64,000 nucleotides of DNA from Thuidium tamariscinum. Taxonomy: Eukaryota; Streptophyta; Bryopsida; Hypnales; Thuidiaceae. Positions 12,951-25,267 of the stretch are shown one piece after another. Each line of letters starts with the position of its first letter. Position 1 is the stretch's first letter. The stretch lies in contig OX344753.2 of NCBI GenBank assembly GCA_947034885.2, forward strand, positions 29,404,347-29,468,346. The letters run 5' to 3'. A program made the translations under genes and the position numbers. The notes beneath the pieces were generated by a model. That model was not told where the DNA came from. It saw only the letters and a list, made by a program, of their open reading frames with translations, and searched no databases.

Positions 12951-14129
12951 CCCTTAGTGGATGGGTCGGTGGTACAACTCACCTAGCGGTTATTGTAGAA
13001 TAGAGAGCTTATGTACTATAGAATAAGCCACATAATATAGTGGATAAACATGGATTAAAAAACCCATAAAGCAATTAGAAGTCTAAAGATTTGGGAATTG
13101 ATTCTTATGTATGGTAACAAACCAGATATTAAATAATATCCTAGTGGCATAAAGAAATTTAAAAAGCCATAATGGACTCTAAAATAGTTGGGTGTATAAA
13201 AACTAAAAATAATAATGCAAAATATAGAAAACAAATCAAAGGCAAATTAAATTACTCAAAACCTTTTTTTTAAATCTAGTAAATCCACATTCAAGGCTTA
13301 TTGGGATTAAAGTGCCTATTTTACATAAAATAACTCAATATTTCATAGTATAAACATAAAAAGAATGTCCAAAGGCTTATAAAAGAAGTAGAAGAAGAAG
13401 TCATGCATAGGTTGTTTAGAGGTGGAAGAATTCTAGCACTTTGCTATACATAGTCGCACATCCTCACACTATAGACAAATCCAATGTGTTTGTCACTTGC
13501 ATATCTTGCACACTCTATGCAAGTTCGTCTATTGTGGGACATGGCAAGAAAATGGAGTTTTGTCACATGGTCTAAGCGGAGCTCTTTGAACTAGTCGAAT
13601 TGTCCACTTAGGGTCTCAATAATGATGTTCCATACAAGAATAAGCCACTTGAAATTGGAATACTTTGTGTGTCATCAGTTTCACCCCTAATGTTCTTAAA
13701 ACCTCTTTATGAATAATAAAAGCATTAGCAATGGCTATGTCTTGGTAGAAGAAATATACTCAATGCCACCATTTTTTCGTAGCAATTTGAGTGTTGTATT
13801 AAGACTAATTCTAGTTTGCAACATTGACTCCACCCATCTTTTGCAAGTACAAAATTTGGATAAGTAATGTGGGCACTTCTACAACCCTTTGCCTTGACAC
13901 TCAATTCACTGGAACTCCACGAGGTTGCATGACATCTACTATAGTTGATACAAAAAGTACACCCTTTTTATATCCTACTAATAGATTGCAGCCATGTCAT
14001 GGTCCTTGTGCACTCGCATGTGAAGTGTACCTTGTAAGCCCTCGAGATGGCACTCAGGACTCTAGGTCCATTTTTCGCGATTAAATGGCGAAAATTAGTC
14101 AAAATATTCAAGAAAAAGACATAAAAGAG
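12951..14129. other. AT-rich tract, no gene seen
   Basis: No convincing coding region. A short open frame at 13824-14084 (plus) lacks recognisable motifs. Confidence 0.4.
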
Positions 14130-16122
14130 TGTTGAGGGAGTTTTGGTGTCAGTCTATGCCAAAATGGTGGAAAACCAACTTAGATGGTGGAAAATTCCTA
14201 ATGCTAGAAGTTTGAATCATTCTAAGTCTCCAAAGCAAGTATATGTGAAGAATTAGCAATTCCGAGAGAAATAAGGAATAGAGAGTTAGTCAGTCCTAGC
14301 GAATGTCTGTACAAAGTCAACCTTTTAAGGATGCATAAGACATACTGACTAAGCTAAAAGAGTCTACTACAAGCATGGGAGAGTTACCAGGGCTTAAGTT
14401 CAATTTTGGAATAAATTGGATTTAAAGGAAAACCACTACAATGGATTTGGAGAATTCGAATTTCACGAGACAAAAGATGGAGGATTGGAGATTGAAGACT
14501 ACAGAGAGGTGTTCCAAGGGTAGGAGCATGCCAGGAGCGAACGAGAATCAAACAATTGTCCAAGATTCCCGGGCATCGGGAATTAAATTGTCCAATTGGG
14601 CAAAGTAATTCCAAATTACTAAAATTAGAAAGGTGCAAGGTTGCGTGGGACTTACACCAAGAATCTAGGAGTGCCCTAGATGTTACCCAATTTATTTCGG
14701 ATTTTTCCGAAATCCCACATTGACTCCATGGGAAGTCAACCGCACATAGAAATGTTCGTAAAATCATAGAAATTACATATGATGCGGTAAAATCTCACTA
14801 AAAATTAGGATAGGTTTTTGTGTGCTTAATAAGCGCCCGGTCAAGTTTGAAGACATTCCGACATTCCCAACTACCAAAACCGGCATCGACATCGAAATTC
14901 ACTAGAAGTTACAAGTTGGCGGCGGGTTGACCAGCGTATCAGGAGCGAATGATGTCTGATTGTCGCAAATAAGGAGTCATTCCTTACTCTCACGGACATT
15001 CCTAACAACCCTAGCCTGACAGATTCATCAAAATGCGCAAATCCTAAAAGTTAGATTTTTGACTTTTAATTGGAGTTATCGTAATTCCAATTTGGGTGCG
15101 CAAATGGCCTAGGAGTGAGGGGTAAGGGGTCCCTTAGGCTAATTGGGGTCTTCTGAAGACAATGGCGCAGACGGTTTTCCGTTTCGAGTTGTTCCCTAAA
15201 AGATAGAGAGGGTCAGCTCTTAGTTTGACTTTTTAATCGTTAATTGCGGTTAATTAGAAGTGATTTTGGAAATATCTCTTGGAAAATCAAAGATTGGATT
15301 TGGTCAAGATCTCTTTCTTGCGTAAAAAGCCATCTTTGGGTTAAAGAAAGACAATTTTCGAAATGACTTTGGATTAATTTGTAAAATATCTACGTAAATT
15401 AGGGTTAATTCCAAAATATTTTGGGTTAAGATCTTGGATTTGATTTGGCCAAGATTTCTTTGACAAAATGGGGATGTTTTTAGAAATTTCCACCATTAAA
15501 CAACTAATATTTTGGAATTACATTAGGATAGTTTAGGATAGAAAGTAACAAAGTGTTTTCACCGGCAATTACCGAGAGGGGCCCGGCCACGGGTATATAA
15601 GGGCCCCCCTCGAGGTTGCCAGTATCCTTATTTCTCGCACCGACACTTTGTTCTGCTTCAGTGCTACCAACGTGGTTGGAGCACCACTTGGACCAAAATT
15701 TCTTGGCCAAGTTTTTGTTTAATTTCTGTTGTTACAACCTTGAAGGTTAAGGCCCTTCAATTGATTCCTGTGTTCTCTATTGTGAAAGGCTAAGCCTTAA
15801 TCTTTGTTACATCCATTCCGTGGAAATTTCAAGTATTAAGTACCAAAGTTCGGTTTAAACACTGTCATGTGTACCTCCTTTGGTGGCGAAATCTTGAAAT
15901 ACTAAGACATTTTGAGCATTTAAAGTGAAAGTTAGGTTCAAACACTGTCATGTGTACCTCCTTTTGCGAATAAAATCCTTAAAATACTATTGACAAAACT
16001 CAAGACGGCGAATCTTTGAACTTCCTTCAAACAAGTTTATCAAAGGCAAAAGCCAAGGCCACCTAATTCTTTAGCATCGTGTTAAAATACAAGAGTACGT
16101 TGAAATTAAACCCTCTCACATT
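14130..16122 (+). repeat. Possible LTR or retroelement promoter segment
   Basis: The segment starts with TGTTGAGGGAG and a candidate end at about 16122 reads CCCTCTCACA, an imperfect inverted match to the start. It holds a well-formed TATA box (GGTATATAAGGG near 15592-15603) without an open reading frame downstream. Within it, 15848-15903 and 15930-15990 are imperfect direct repeats sharing AAACACTGTCATGTGTACCT. These are features of a plant LTR, but no target-site duplication, second LTR, or convincing primer-binding site was found, so it may be a solo LTR or only a decayed promoter-like region. Confidence 0.35.
15592..15603 (+). promoter_or_regulatory. TATA box in LTR-like segment
   Basis: GGTATATAAGGG within a locally GC-rich stretch, a near-ideal plant TATA element. 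Transcription would start about 30 bases downstream and run to the right, but no gene follows within 1 kb. Confidence 0.5.
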
Positions 16123-16239
16123 GGTTGAGATAACCAAATTCAACGAATCCTTCCATTAGCACTACACCAATATTGGGACATGACCAATGTGTGGTAGAAT
16201 TCGTGGTACCAAGTGCTAAAAATTGTTCTGTTTAATCCA

Positions 16240-16530
16240 AAAACCAAGGCCAGAAGGACTAGCTCAAGGCGGACCAGCCCAAGGCCGAAGGAACAGTCGG
16301 AGGCCAGTAAGGAGCATTCGGAGCCCCCCCGCCCATCCAATCGCGCCCCGCCACGTGGCGGGCGCTGACGGGGCCCGGCCGGGGGTCTCACCACCCCAGG
16401 ACTGCCACGTGGCACCGGGGGCGGGGTACTGGCTGACCAGAGCGGTTCCGAGGCGGGGTACTAGTTGAACCAGAGCGGCACTGAGGCAGGGAGACAGAAC
16501 GGGGGGAGTCCAGGGGCTGGGAGCTCTCAT
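16240..16530. promoter_or_regulatory. GC-rich island with two palindromic G-boxes
   Basis: A strongly GC-rich block in AT-rich surroundings. It contains a perfect 16-bp palindrome, CCCGCCACGTGGCGGG (16347-16362), and a perfect 12-bp palindrome, TGCCACGTGGCA (16403-16414); both centre on the G-box core CACGTG bound by plant bZIP/bHLH factors. Short imperfect repeats (ACCAGAGCGG followed by GAGGC) lie at 16436-16490. Open frames on both strands here are compositional. Confidence 0.55.
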
Positions 16531-16540
16531 GAACTAAACA

Positions 16541-18164
16541 CACATACAAACGACACCCACAAACCACCTAATCAACTTTTTTCAAGTAAGTGTATCCTCA
16601 CAAAAATTTGCCATTGCAATCATTTAGTTTTGGGTTAAAATAAATAAGAGTTGCTAAAGAAACTTACAACTCCCAAATTTAAATCTTCACCAAAAACTTA
16701 ACAATTGCAACAACAAGGAATATTGCTTCGGTTCCTATCATCTCAAAACTCCATAGCCATCATCTTCTTCACTAAAATTGCAAAACATCTTGAAACTAAA
16801 TGAAGAAGGAAGGAAGGAATTAGGAGAGTTAATACCACGGAATATACACACGTGAAGGAATTTAGATTAAAAAACCAATATTCAAAGAATCTCACTATTG
16901 AATAAGGTTCTTTATTCTCTAAGCTGTGACCTTTGGCAATTAAAAACTATTTTCTATAGAATCTTACTATTGAATTGGTTCTTGGTCTTTAGAATCTTCT
17001 ACATTCTTTGGTCGTTAGTCATTAATTAGATTCTTAGAAGGTTTGGATTTTGTTGGGTTTTGTTTTATTAGGCCTAATAAGCCAAAACAAAACAAACAAA
17101 TTGACAACTAATTTCTTTTCAAATTAACGCAAATTTAAAATCAATTAGATTTGAAAAGATTTGATGATAGTTTCTTGATTAAAATATTCTAATAAGCCAA
17201 AACAAAACAAACAAATTGACAACCAATTTCGTTGGAATTGAAGCAATTTCAAAATTAATTGGATTTGAAAAGATTTGGAAGGAAATTTCCCATCCAAATT
17301 AATTTAATTCAATTAGAATTCGTTGGAATATTATAATATCAATTTAGGATTAAATTCAAAATTAAAACCAACAAACTTTGAACCATTAGATTTTCGTTAA
17401 GAACCTTATCAACTAGGTAGACTAATTTAATTGTAGTAGTTCCTAATTACCGGGAATGTAGGAATTAAAAGGATTACGCAATTAAATTAACCCTACATAA
17501 CATTTAGTTTCTCTTAAAACAGGATAGAATTAATTAACCAACAACGTGAGAATTATTAATGGATTAGATGGAGAGTCGGGGTGATTTCAATGGCGAGGCT
17601 ACGGGGGAATATTTACACATGATGATGTTTGACGACGGGACCATGGAGATTTACGCAGAGGAGGTAAACCGCTCACATTTGATTTTCATTCTCATTGTTT
17701 TATTGCTAAGTTTTTTTTTACCAAATGCCTGGAATTAGGTTTAGGTAACATCATTTGATAGAATAGAATAGAATAGGGCCTCATTGGGGTGAATTTTAGA
17801 ATAGAATAGAAAGAATTACAACCACGAAATTAGATTAGAAATACTCAAAAGACGTGACTAAAAGAGTTCATTGCTTGGAAGGCTTTCTTTTTCACCCAAT
17901 TAGAAAGAAAACTCAATTAGACACAAGACTCGTGTGAAAAAACTCTTAGCTCGAGGGTGGAGTTAGGGGCACTCACATACCTCGTGGTTGGTCATGGGTG
18001 ATGTCGAAGCTCATTGAAAATCCCTTTTGCTGCTTGTGTGCGATTCCAACTGCATAGAAACCACAAGCCAACAAATCGTCAAAGAGATAAGGTGAGGCCA
18101 AGTAGTTGTGATAGGTCACACTATACCACTATCCCTCTAATCCCATTGTCAACCAACTGGCCCC
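16541..18164. other. AT-rich spacer with a small tandem duplication
   Basis: No gene seen. 17078-17190 and 17190-17300 are an imperfect tandem duplication of about 112 bp sharing GCCAAAACAAAACAAACAAA and GATTTGAAAAGATTTG. A GAATA microsatellite lies at 17757-17776. Confidence 0.5.
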
Positions 18165-18537
18165 TATTGAAGATCATGTACATATTAGTGTAGACCATGT
18201 ACATACAGCCCTAGGTGTAGCATTAGACACTAGGTTAGTCTTAGAGTCCATTGGGTATTGCTCGTAGTGAAAGGTAGCCCATGAAAGGTAGTTATCCCAC
18301 ATGGTTTGTGGATAACTAGGGAAAGGCTTCTAGCATAAGATCAGCCCACTCATGGGTCTTTGTATCTTCCTACCATCTAAGTAAAGCCTTTCATCCATCA
18401 ATACCTTTGTAATCTCAATAGGTTATGGGCCCATGCACTTGGAATTGCGCTTGAGGGTGAAATTCAAATCATTTGGAGGAGATCTTGGAGCTTGGAGGAG
18501 CAATCAGCCTTTTGTGACTTTCACCTACAAACCATAT
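18165..18537 (+). mobile_element. Copia copy H: 5' LTR, primer site and start of leader
   Basis: A 256-bp LTR of the same family as the other copia copies (18165-18420, first bases TATTG instead of TGTTG), followed by the primer-binding sequence (18421-18434, GGTTATGGGCCCAT) and about 100 bp of leader. The leader stops abruptly at ACCATAT, where a CACTA-type terminus begins. The rest of the element is not found in the window, so H is a truncated remnant or was split by the CACTA insertion. Confidence 0.85.
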
Positions 18538-19669
18538 CACTACAAGGAATTGAGGTCCGAAATGACTGTCCTAAATGACTGTCCTAAATGACTGCAAAAC
18601 AGTCATTTCGGACCGATATGACAGGAAAATGACTCGAGGCCGCTGCAGTCATTCCGGACAAGTCATTTATTAAATGACTCCAGTTTTATTATCACCATCC
18701 AGTTAGGGGAAGGATGAAGACATCGATGATAGTATCTACGTGGCATGGGAGGGTCAGGGAAAATTTCCGGGTTAGGGCGGGCAGGTGACCATTTTGTCCT
18801 AAAATTTTGGAGGCTGAAACAAAAAACTCAGTCATTTATGCTGTCATTTTCTAGTCACAACTCACCCAATATTGAAGTCATTTTCCAGTCAACTTCGAGT
18901 CAAAAATGTGGTGACGTGGACGTTGTCATGAGATAATTATGGAGTCATTCTTCAGTCGTCCTCCTGTCTATGAAGTGCTGACGTGGACATTGAAGGCCGT
19001 CTTCAATCCCAGTCATTTTCAAGACATTTTCTAGTAGCGGAAAGGGGCTCATACTAAGTCATTTTCTAGTCATTTTGGAGTGAGAGATTGTGAGTAATGA
19101 CATTGTTGGCAGTGATGCATGTAGTCACTTCTGAGTGACTTCTCAGTCATAATTTTTACTACTGCTGTCATTTTTTAGTCATATGTACTGCTTGTCCAAT
19201 GGATGGGGGGGTTTTGCACAATGCATGAGGGTGTCCATAGAGTTATATGCCTTAACTTCTAAATGACTCCCTGGTGACTAGTGCAACGACTACATTGACT
19301 GTACAACGACAGGACTCCAAGGTGACTCGCATAGACAACAACACTCAAGCATTCAATAGCAGTATTTGCTAGTCAATGGATGCACTACTCTGCTATATCA
19401 CTGTAATAGGATTCAATGGCATAATCATGCATGTTATGCACACTACAAAAAACGGGAGGCATAGAAAACATGTATTCGGAAGTATTGAAGTACCCTGTGG
19501 TACTCATAGAATTCCAAAAATGCAAGGCCGCAGCACATGCATGCTTGCAGCCAATATTGCTACTCCAAAATACCATCTACAGTATTCTCAGTTTGTCACA
19601 GTCGTCAAGGCCTCTGAAGATCCAGAAATGTACTCCCCCTTATACAAATGCTTCGCCAAGAATGTGAAC

Positions 19670-22600
19670 TCAAGTACTTGCCTTCAGGTATTTCTGGTCC
19701 CACACTATACATGTCCCCTTTACATGTTCTACATGAGTCTGGCCGTCTGTGTCATCGGGGTACATAAGTGCCACATTTTCGTGCATAACATCCCGAATGT
19801 CCACTTTCAACCAAGTCTCTGGAATCTCTTTGAAGTGGAATTTGTGTTGGCCGGGAAATCCACTAATGGTTCCCACCGCCACTTTCTGCTTGATCGCACG
19901 CGGGTTCATGACAAACACTTCGTCGCCGAGCTTGAACTGCACAGAAGCCAAGAATTACAGAACCGATCATTAACATTTCAGGGTAATGGAGGCATTCAGC
20001 ACAAAGACTGAGCCAGCATTGGTTGACTGTGTGGCTCTCCTGTAACTTCTACATGACTTAATCTTGACTTACATGTGACTTCTACGTCACTAGGCAGTAA
20101 ATTGCGATTGTCATATGACAGCATGTGACTTCTACGCAACTTCGCTTAATGCTACCACAGAACCACTGCAGTACTTTCACTTGCATTCAATTCGCAGTAG
20201 AGTCAATGCACAGATGGAACCAAATTCATCCGCATAAGCTCAAGTAGTACCAAAGTCTACCTATAGAGCACATAGTTCTCTTCATTGAACGTCACCACAA
20301 CACGGCATACATATACTCATGCACAATGGACGTCTGGGAGGGCCTTCATGTTCAGAAAAAAAATTTACTATACCATGAGCTTGTAAGGCTTGCGCTTTAC
20401 ATGCTTGGCTGAAAGGACGCTTGGAGAAGAGTTAGGATCTCTGGATGTGAGTTCATAACTTACCTTCCCTGGCAACTTGAAGACTTGTCGTATTTTATAT
20501 ATACACATTTCTCCTAATACGTTTCATTTACAGAAGGCAGGGCTATACCCAAATCTTCTTCAAAACTCTCACTTAGGTTTTCTGGAGACTGCTATGACGC
20601 TAAGACAAAAACAGAAAATGTGGTTAGTTCGTATATGGATTCACCAAACACGTTGACAACTACAAATGTCTACATGTGTTGATGACAACCATTACTTAGA
20701 AGAGGGCTTCAGTCAATAGGACTTGTTTTTTAAACGGGAAGTTGCCTTCCTCTGAAGGCTGCCTATATTCTGCTCGACTACCTTACAATGCACATGTCAC
20801 TCATGCGTGACTTGTACAGTTGCGGACTTCCTATTTCTGACTTCACATAATCTACAAAATGACTTCAAGAACATTGGAAAATGACTACACAATAACCGAA
20901 GCATTACTTCTCACAATACAAAACCCACAAGCTGTTTTGGAGTTGAATTGAACACACCTTCTTCGTGGATGGACCGGAACCCTTTTTGTCCGCTGCCAAA
21001 GTTGCCTTGGTCTTTGGATCTCGCTTCTGCGCCTTCACCTACGTGCACAATTGCAAACGGTCAGATAGAAGTGAAAAAGGAAGGTGAGGGGACGCCATGA
21101 CATCTGCAATCCACTACTTGGACAGTCCCCTCACCTTCCACAATGTCGTAGAACTCATATGGTTTTCCAGTTCGTCGTCTCTATAGCATGTCTGCCATGG
21201 ATTCGTTGACAATTTTTGGATATTTGGATCGAAAGGCTGCCACATTTGGGCATTCATCCCAAGCCTCCAATACCGGCCACAAGTACCGTTTCAAGTACTC
21301 CTTGTCATCTGCCAATGCGCAAATCCACTTGACGTAGAAAGGAGGACTAATGATCACATTAGCATCTGGATTGGTGGCCACCTTGTTGTGCCCACTATCT
21401 ACTATTAAAGTGTTCTCTGCACTAAACGAGGGCCAGGCTGTATAGACGGCCGACAAATTCTTGGCAAGCTCACTACTTGACCCATCTTGCATTTCTTGCC
21501 ACTCACAATGTTTACCGGACCAAGTGAAGAGTGGGGTTGGATCGAAACCGTTCAAGCCACCAAGCATTGCTGGAACAACATCTTCCATATATGGCTTACT
21601 CTTGCTACCCCAAAAAGCAACATAAAATCTTTGGAAGCATTTGAATAGAAACGGTTTCAACCAAGGCCTCAGAACTACTCTCCTTAGCTCAGTTTTCATG
21701 CTCATTCTGATTTTTCTATTTGGATTTCCCTCTGCCAACATACTACAATCTAGAAGTGTACCATGGACATTAAAGATTACTAATTTTGAAGGTTTAGGTT
21801 TCTGAAATGGGGTCATGACCCGTGCTGCACCTGAAGGACTTACCTCCTTCGACGTATACTTAGGAACGCCGAATGGTGAATTTACCTTCATTGGTGACTT
21901 TGCTGCTTTCTTGAATTTCTTCTGTGGGACCTCTGCCGCGGCTTCTTCTTCGGCATTTAGTTTAGACCCTTCAAGGTTGACCTCCACTTTCTCCACGGCC
22001 TCATCTTCAGCGACTACTTCTTCTTCCTCTGCTGGGCTACCCGAGGTCAAGTCGTTCGTGGACGGTTTAGGGGTTGTGCCGTCTACAGGCTTCGCCAGGT
22101 CCTGTTTGCCGACATCCTCCGTTGCTTTTTTCTCCTTGGCAGCGTCATCCTCTGTTTTCTTCTCTGCTCGAGCAGTAGGACTGACTTCAACTGTCGTGTC
22201 CTCTTCATCGAGGTCCACAGTCACAGTAGATTTGACTTGTGGTGTTGGCGCAGAATTCTTAGCGCCGGATGGGGGAGGAGCAACCTCAAGCACTGACGAC
22301 TTCTCCACTTCAGTGATGGGCTTTGCGCTCACAACCTTCCATTGTTGCTTGACCAACTTCTTGTCCAATGTTGTCTTCTTTGTTAGCTCTAAATCGGAGG
22401 AATCCAAGTCAAGAGTTGCAGCTTTAGCGACGGTGTCGTCATCTGCCTTCTTCACGGGTGGCTTCGGGCTTTTACGCTTCTCTTTCGGGGCCCCACCGTC
22501 TTTCACCATGACGGCATCCATGCCTACTACTTTTTTTTTGGAATGAGGCAGTAACCCTACTGCGGGTCGCTCTTGAAGTCCGCGTATCTCCTCAATTTCT

Positions 22601-24876
22601 AGGGCCGACTGTGTCCTGGATGGGCTTGCAATCCTGACATCCTCCTCCTGTTGTTTCTTGCCTATGAACTCCTTGAACATGAATCGCAGTTCCTCTAATG
22701 CTGCGCCTTGGCTTGTACTGGTGGAGACCAATTTGTCAAACTTCACATCCACATCTCTCTTCCAAGCCTCCATCACTTGCCACCGGCTCGAATCCTCTCC
22801 CCCCACCATCTTTGAACCCGCAATCACAAGTGAACATATTATCAGTCATTTCTACGTTAGCTACAAGTCACCCCAACAACTTCACGACTAAAGTGTGACT
22901 TCTGTGTAACAGAGATGCGACTCTCTTGAACTAGAAGTCATACATCACAACTTAGGCCGACGCACATATGACTTGGCAGAACATGCAATGCGGTTTTAGG
23001 GTTCAATGTGACTTCAATAACCCTATAACTCAGTGCAACTTCAAATACTTGGGGTTGAAAAAAGAGACCTTCTCTTCCCTATGACCTTGGCTTCACTTAG
23101 TCCTGCATTATTTGAAGTTTCCAAAACCGTGAACTTCTAGCACCACAAAAGTCATTGAACTTAGAAGACTGAAATGAACTAAGGTGATACTGAAGACATT
23201 TGATTTCAAGGAAGGGTCTTACCGTGGTTGCAGATCCGATCCCATCTCTTGATCGCCTCCCCTTAGCAAAATCTGTGATGCCTGGGCTACTGTCCCGTCC
23301 TGCCTTCTATCAAGTACACAGAAGATAAACATTAATCACAAATGAATCCCTCATGACTACAATCTAGTGAATCTACCAATACCATGCTCCAATGAGGCAT
23401 AAACTGTAAACCATTACAAAACTGAATTCATTTGCATGAAACACTTACTACGAGTGCATCCTTCCCTGCCTTGCCTTTCCTCCCCACGAGGTCGTAATTC
23501 TTCACGCTCCGACGTGCTGCGGCCATCTTCTGTGCCTTCTCCATTTGGGCTGGAGTATTCCAATACTCTATGAGTTGGTTCCATTGCTTCGGATCCACGC
23601 GGAGAGGAGCCTTCACTGTCCCCTTCTCAACCATCTTCAAGTATCGCGTTTTTAGCTGAGATCGCTTGGACTTCATATACCTGGTCACTATCACTCGAAA
23701 TGCAGTCATGCTCAACGGGGTGCCCACATACTCGAACTCTGCATCAAGGGCATCTCGCAGTTTCTTCACTCTCTAAGGCGACTGCTCCTTCCAGTCCACG
23801 ATGCTCATGTCTAGAGTCTTTGGGACTAAGTCCCTCAGGGCTTCGTCCCATGCATTCTTTCCCTCACAGTTGCCGTCCACTTCCCCGCTAGCCGACACTA
23901 TCACTCGGTTAGGCTTCATGCCAGAATAAGTCTGCTCTTGACTGCCCTGATCATATGCAGCTTTCCTCTTCCGCCGTGACAAACGCTCTTCAGTATCATG
24001 GGACATGTCTGGTGGAAAGCCCTCCTGCATCGCTGATGTGTGCCCCGGCCATGTCCCTGGCAATGCGGGTGGGGGACCGCCGCACCAAGGAGCACTTGGT
24101 GGTGGTGCCTGGCTTGGCATGTAGTGCCCAGGGACCCAATTCCAAGGCGGGTGACCATAAGAATTGCTCTCCACGAGCGCTTTCGTTGGCTGAAGAAAAG
24201 GGTCGTCCACTTTACGAGTCCTCAATGGTGACGGAGGTACCTGCCTTATCTGCTTCGCCCTGGGATCGAGTAGTCGTTCCTCCTCTACTTCATTGAACTC
24301 ATCATCGGATGAATCCACCAGTGGGCACTCAACATCTACAAAAAAAATAAACAACAAGCGATGAGGTCTAGGCAAGCCAATTGCAGTGCTGCAGTGTGCC
24401 CACTCCCCATCTGTGAAACTGTGATGTGTGAGTCCCCTACATTGTTGACAACTGAATGCATAAGTTGGTACTCACAGACGCTGAGCACAACACCGCTAAG
24501 TCATGACTAACCTCAATTGTAGAATTCAGTCGATGTTCTACCCTGGACAACCTATCGAACCCTAAAACGAACCAGACTACAAGGAGCGTAATGCCAATGT
24601 ACCTGCAGCAGCTGCCTCCGAGTTGGATTCCCGCTCAACAAGTTTACAAGCAATTGCGAGATTCATCATACCTTTCGCGATTTCTTCCTCATTGGACTCC
24701 GTCGCCTCCGACGACGAACCATGCTCGCTACTCATGGCGGGATTTGTTGTAGCTCCTCGCCGGCGCTGCCTCGCACGCTTCTTCCATGCCTCGGGTCGTG
24801 GATCTCCGCTTCGCCTCAAACTCCGGCGCAAGGGACCCGATTCATGCGTCTTCTTCACTAACAGCTTCTACTTCCG
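19670..24876 (-). pseudogene. TNPA-like CACTA gene containing an FCP1/NIF-like HAD domain
   Basis: Minus-strand exons inferred from GT-AG borders: 24876-24603, 24335-about 23450, 23306-23223, 22809-21135, 21038-20958, small exons near 20570-20340, and about 19937-19670. The second exon carries the plant En/Spm transposase (PF03004-like) signature: KMVEKGTVKAPLRVDPKQWN, then LIEYWN and a Lys/Arg-rich tail near 23470-23640. The 22809-21135 exon has a coiled start, a Lys/Glu/Pro-rich linker, and from about 21790 an FCP1/NIF-like HAD domain (LVIFNVHGTLLDC, later TLIVDSGHNKVATNP). The nucleophile motif DxDxT reads N-V-H-G-T, so phosphatase activity is unlikely. The last exon (KLGDEVFVMNPRAIK to GTCIVWDQKYL) resembles the C-terminal domain of CACTA TNPA proteins. 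In-frame stops at 24868-24870, 23773-23775 and 21181-21183 suggest a pseudogene. Copia A lies upstream, in the 5' part of the gene. Confidence 0.65.
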
Positions 24877-25006
24877 CTTGAGTTTGTCCTTGTCCCTACA
24901 GCGCAACAAGCAGAAGGCTCAGTTTACAGAAAAGGATTCTAAATTGCTTGGGGGACTACACGCGTTGAGAAAGGAGTACTGCCTGTGACAGCGTTTTGGC
25001 GCATTG

Positions 25007-25011
25007 GTGAG
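25007..25011. repeat. Target-site duplication of copia A (left)
   Basis: GTGAG directly before the 5' LTR, matching GTGAG at 30572-30576 directly after the 3' LTR. Confidence 0.92.
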
Positions 25012-25267
25012 TGTTGAAGATCATGTACATATTAGTGTAGACTATGTACATTCAGCCCTAGGAGTAGCATTAGACTCTTAGTTAGCCTTAGAGTCCCTTG
25101 GGTATTGCTTGTAGTCAAAGGCAGCCCATGGTGTTTGGTTATCCCACATGGTTTGTGGATAACTAGGGAAAGGCTTCTCCCTTATGTTCAGCCCACTCAT
25201 GGGCCATGGTATCTTCCTACCATCTAAGTAAAGCCTTTCATCCATTCATAACATTGGAATCTCAATA
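25012..25267 (+). repeat. 5' LTR of copia A
   Basis: 256 bp, TGTTG...CAATA. Contains two ATGTACAT palindromes exactly 21 bp apart (25023-25030 and 25044-25051) and a potential hairpin with arms GTTATCC (25138-25144) and GGATAAC (25157-25163). Confidence 0.95.

Noticed and set aside
16140-16530. Overlapping open frames of 81-91 codons on both strands
   Set aside because: Explained by the high GC content of the island; no recognisable motif and three frames open at once.
19027-19035. TTTTCTAGTAG as a CACTA terminus
   Set aside because: Does not end in TAGTG and lacks a matching partner; it is one of many subterminal AGTCATTTTC repeats.
21815-22546. 243-codon Ser/Thr-rich plus-strand frame
   Set aside because: Antisense of the Lys/Glu-rich linker of the TNPA-like gene; low-complexity shadow.
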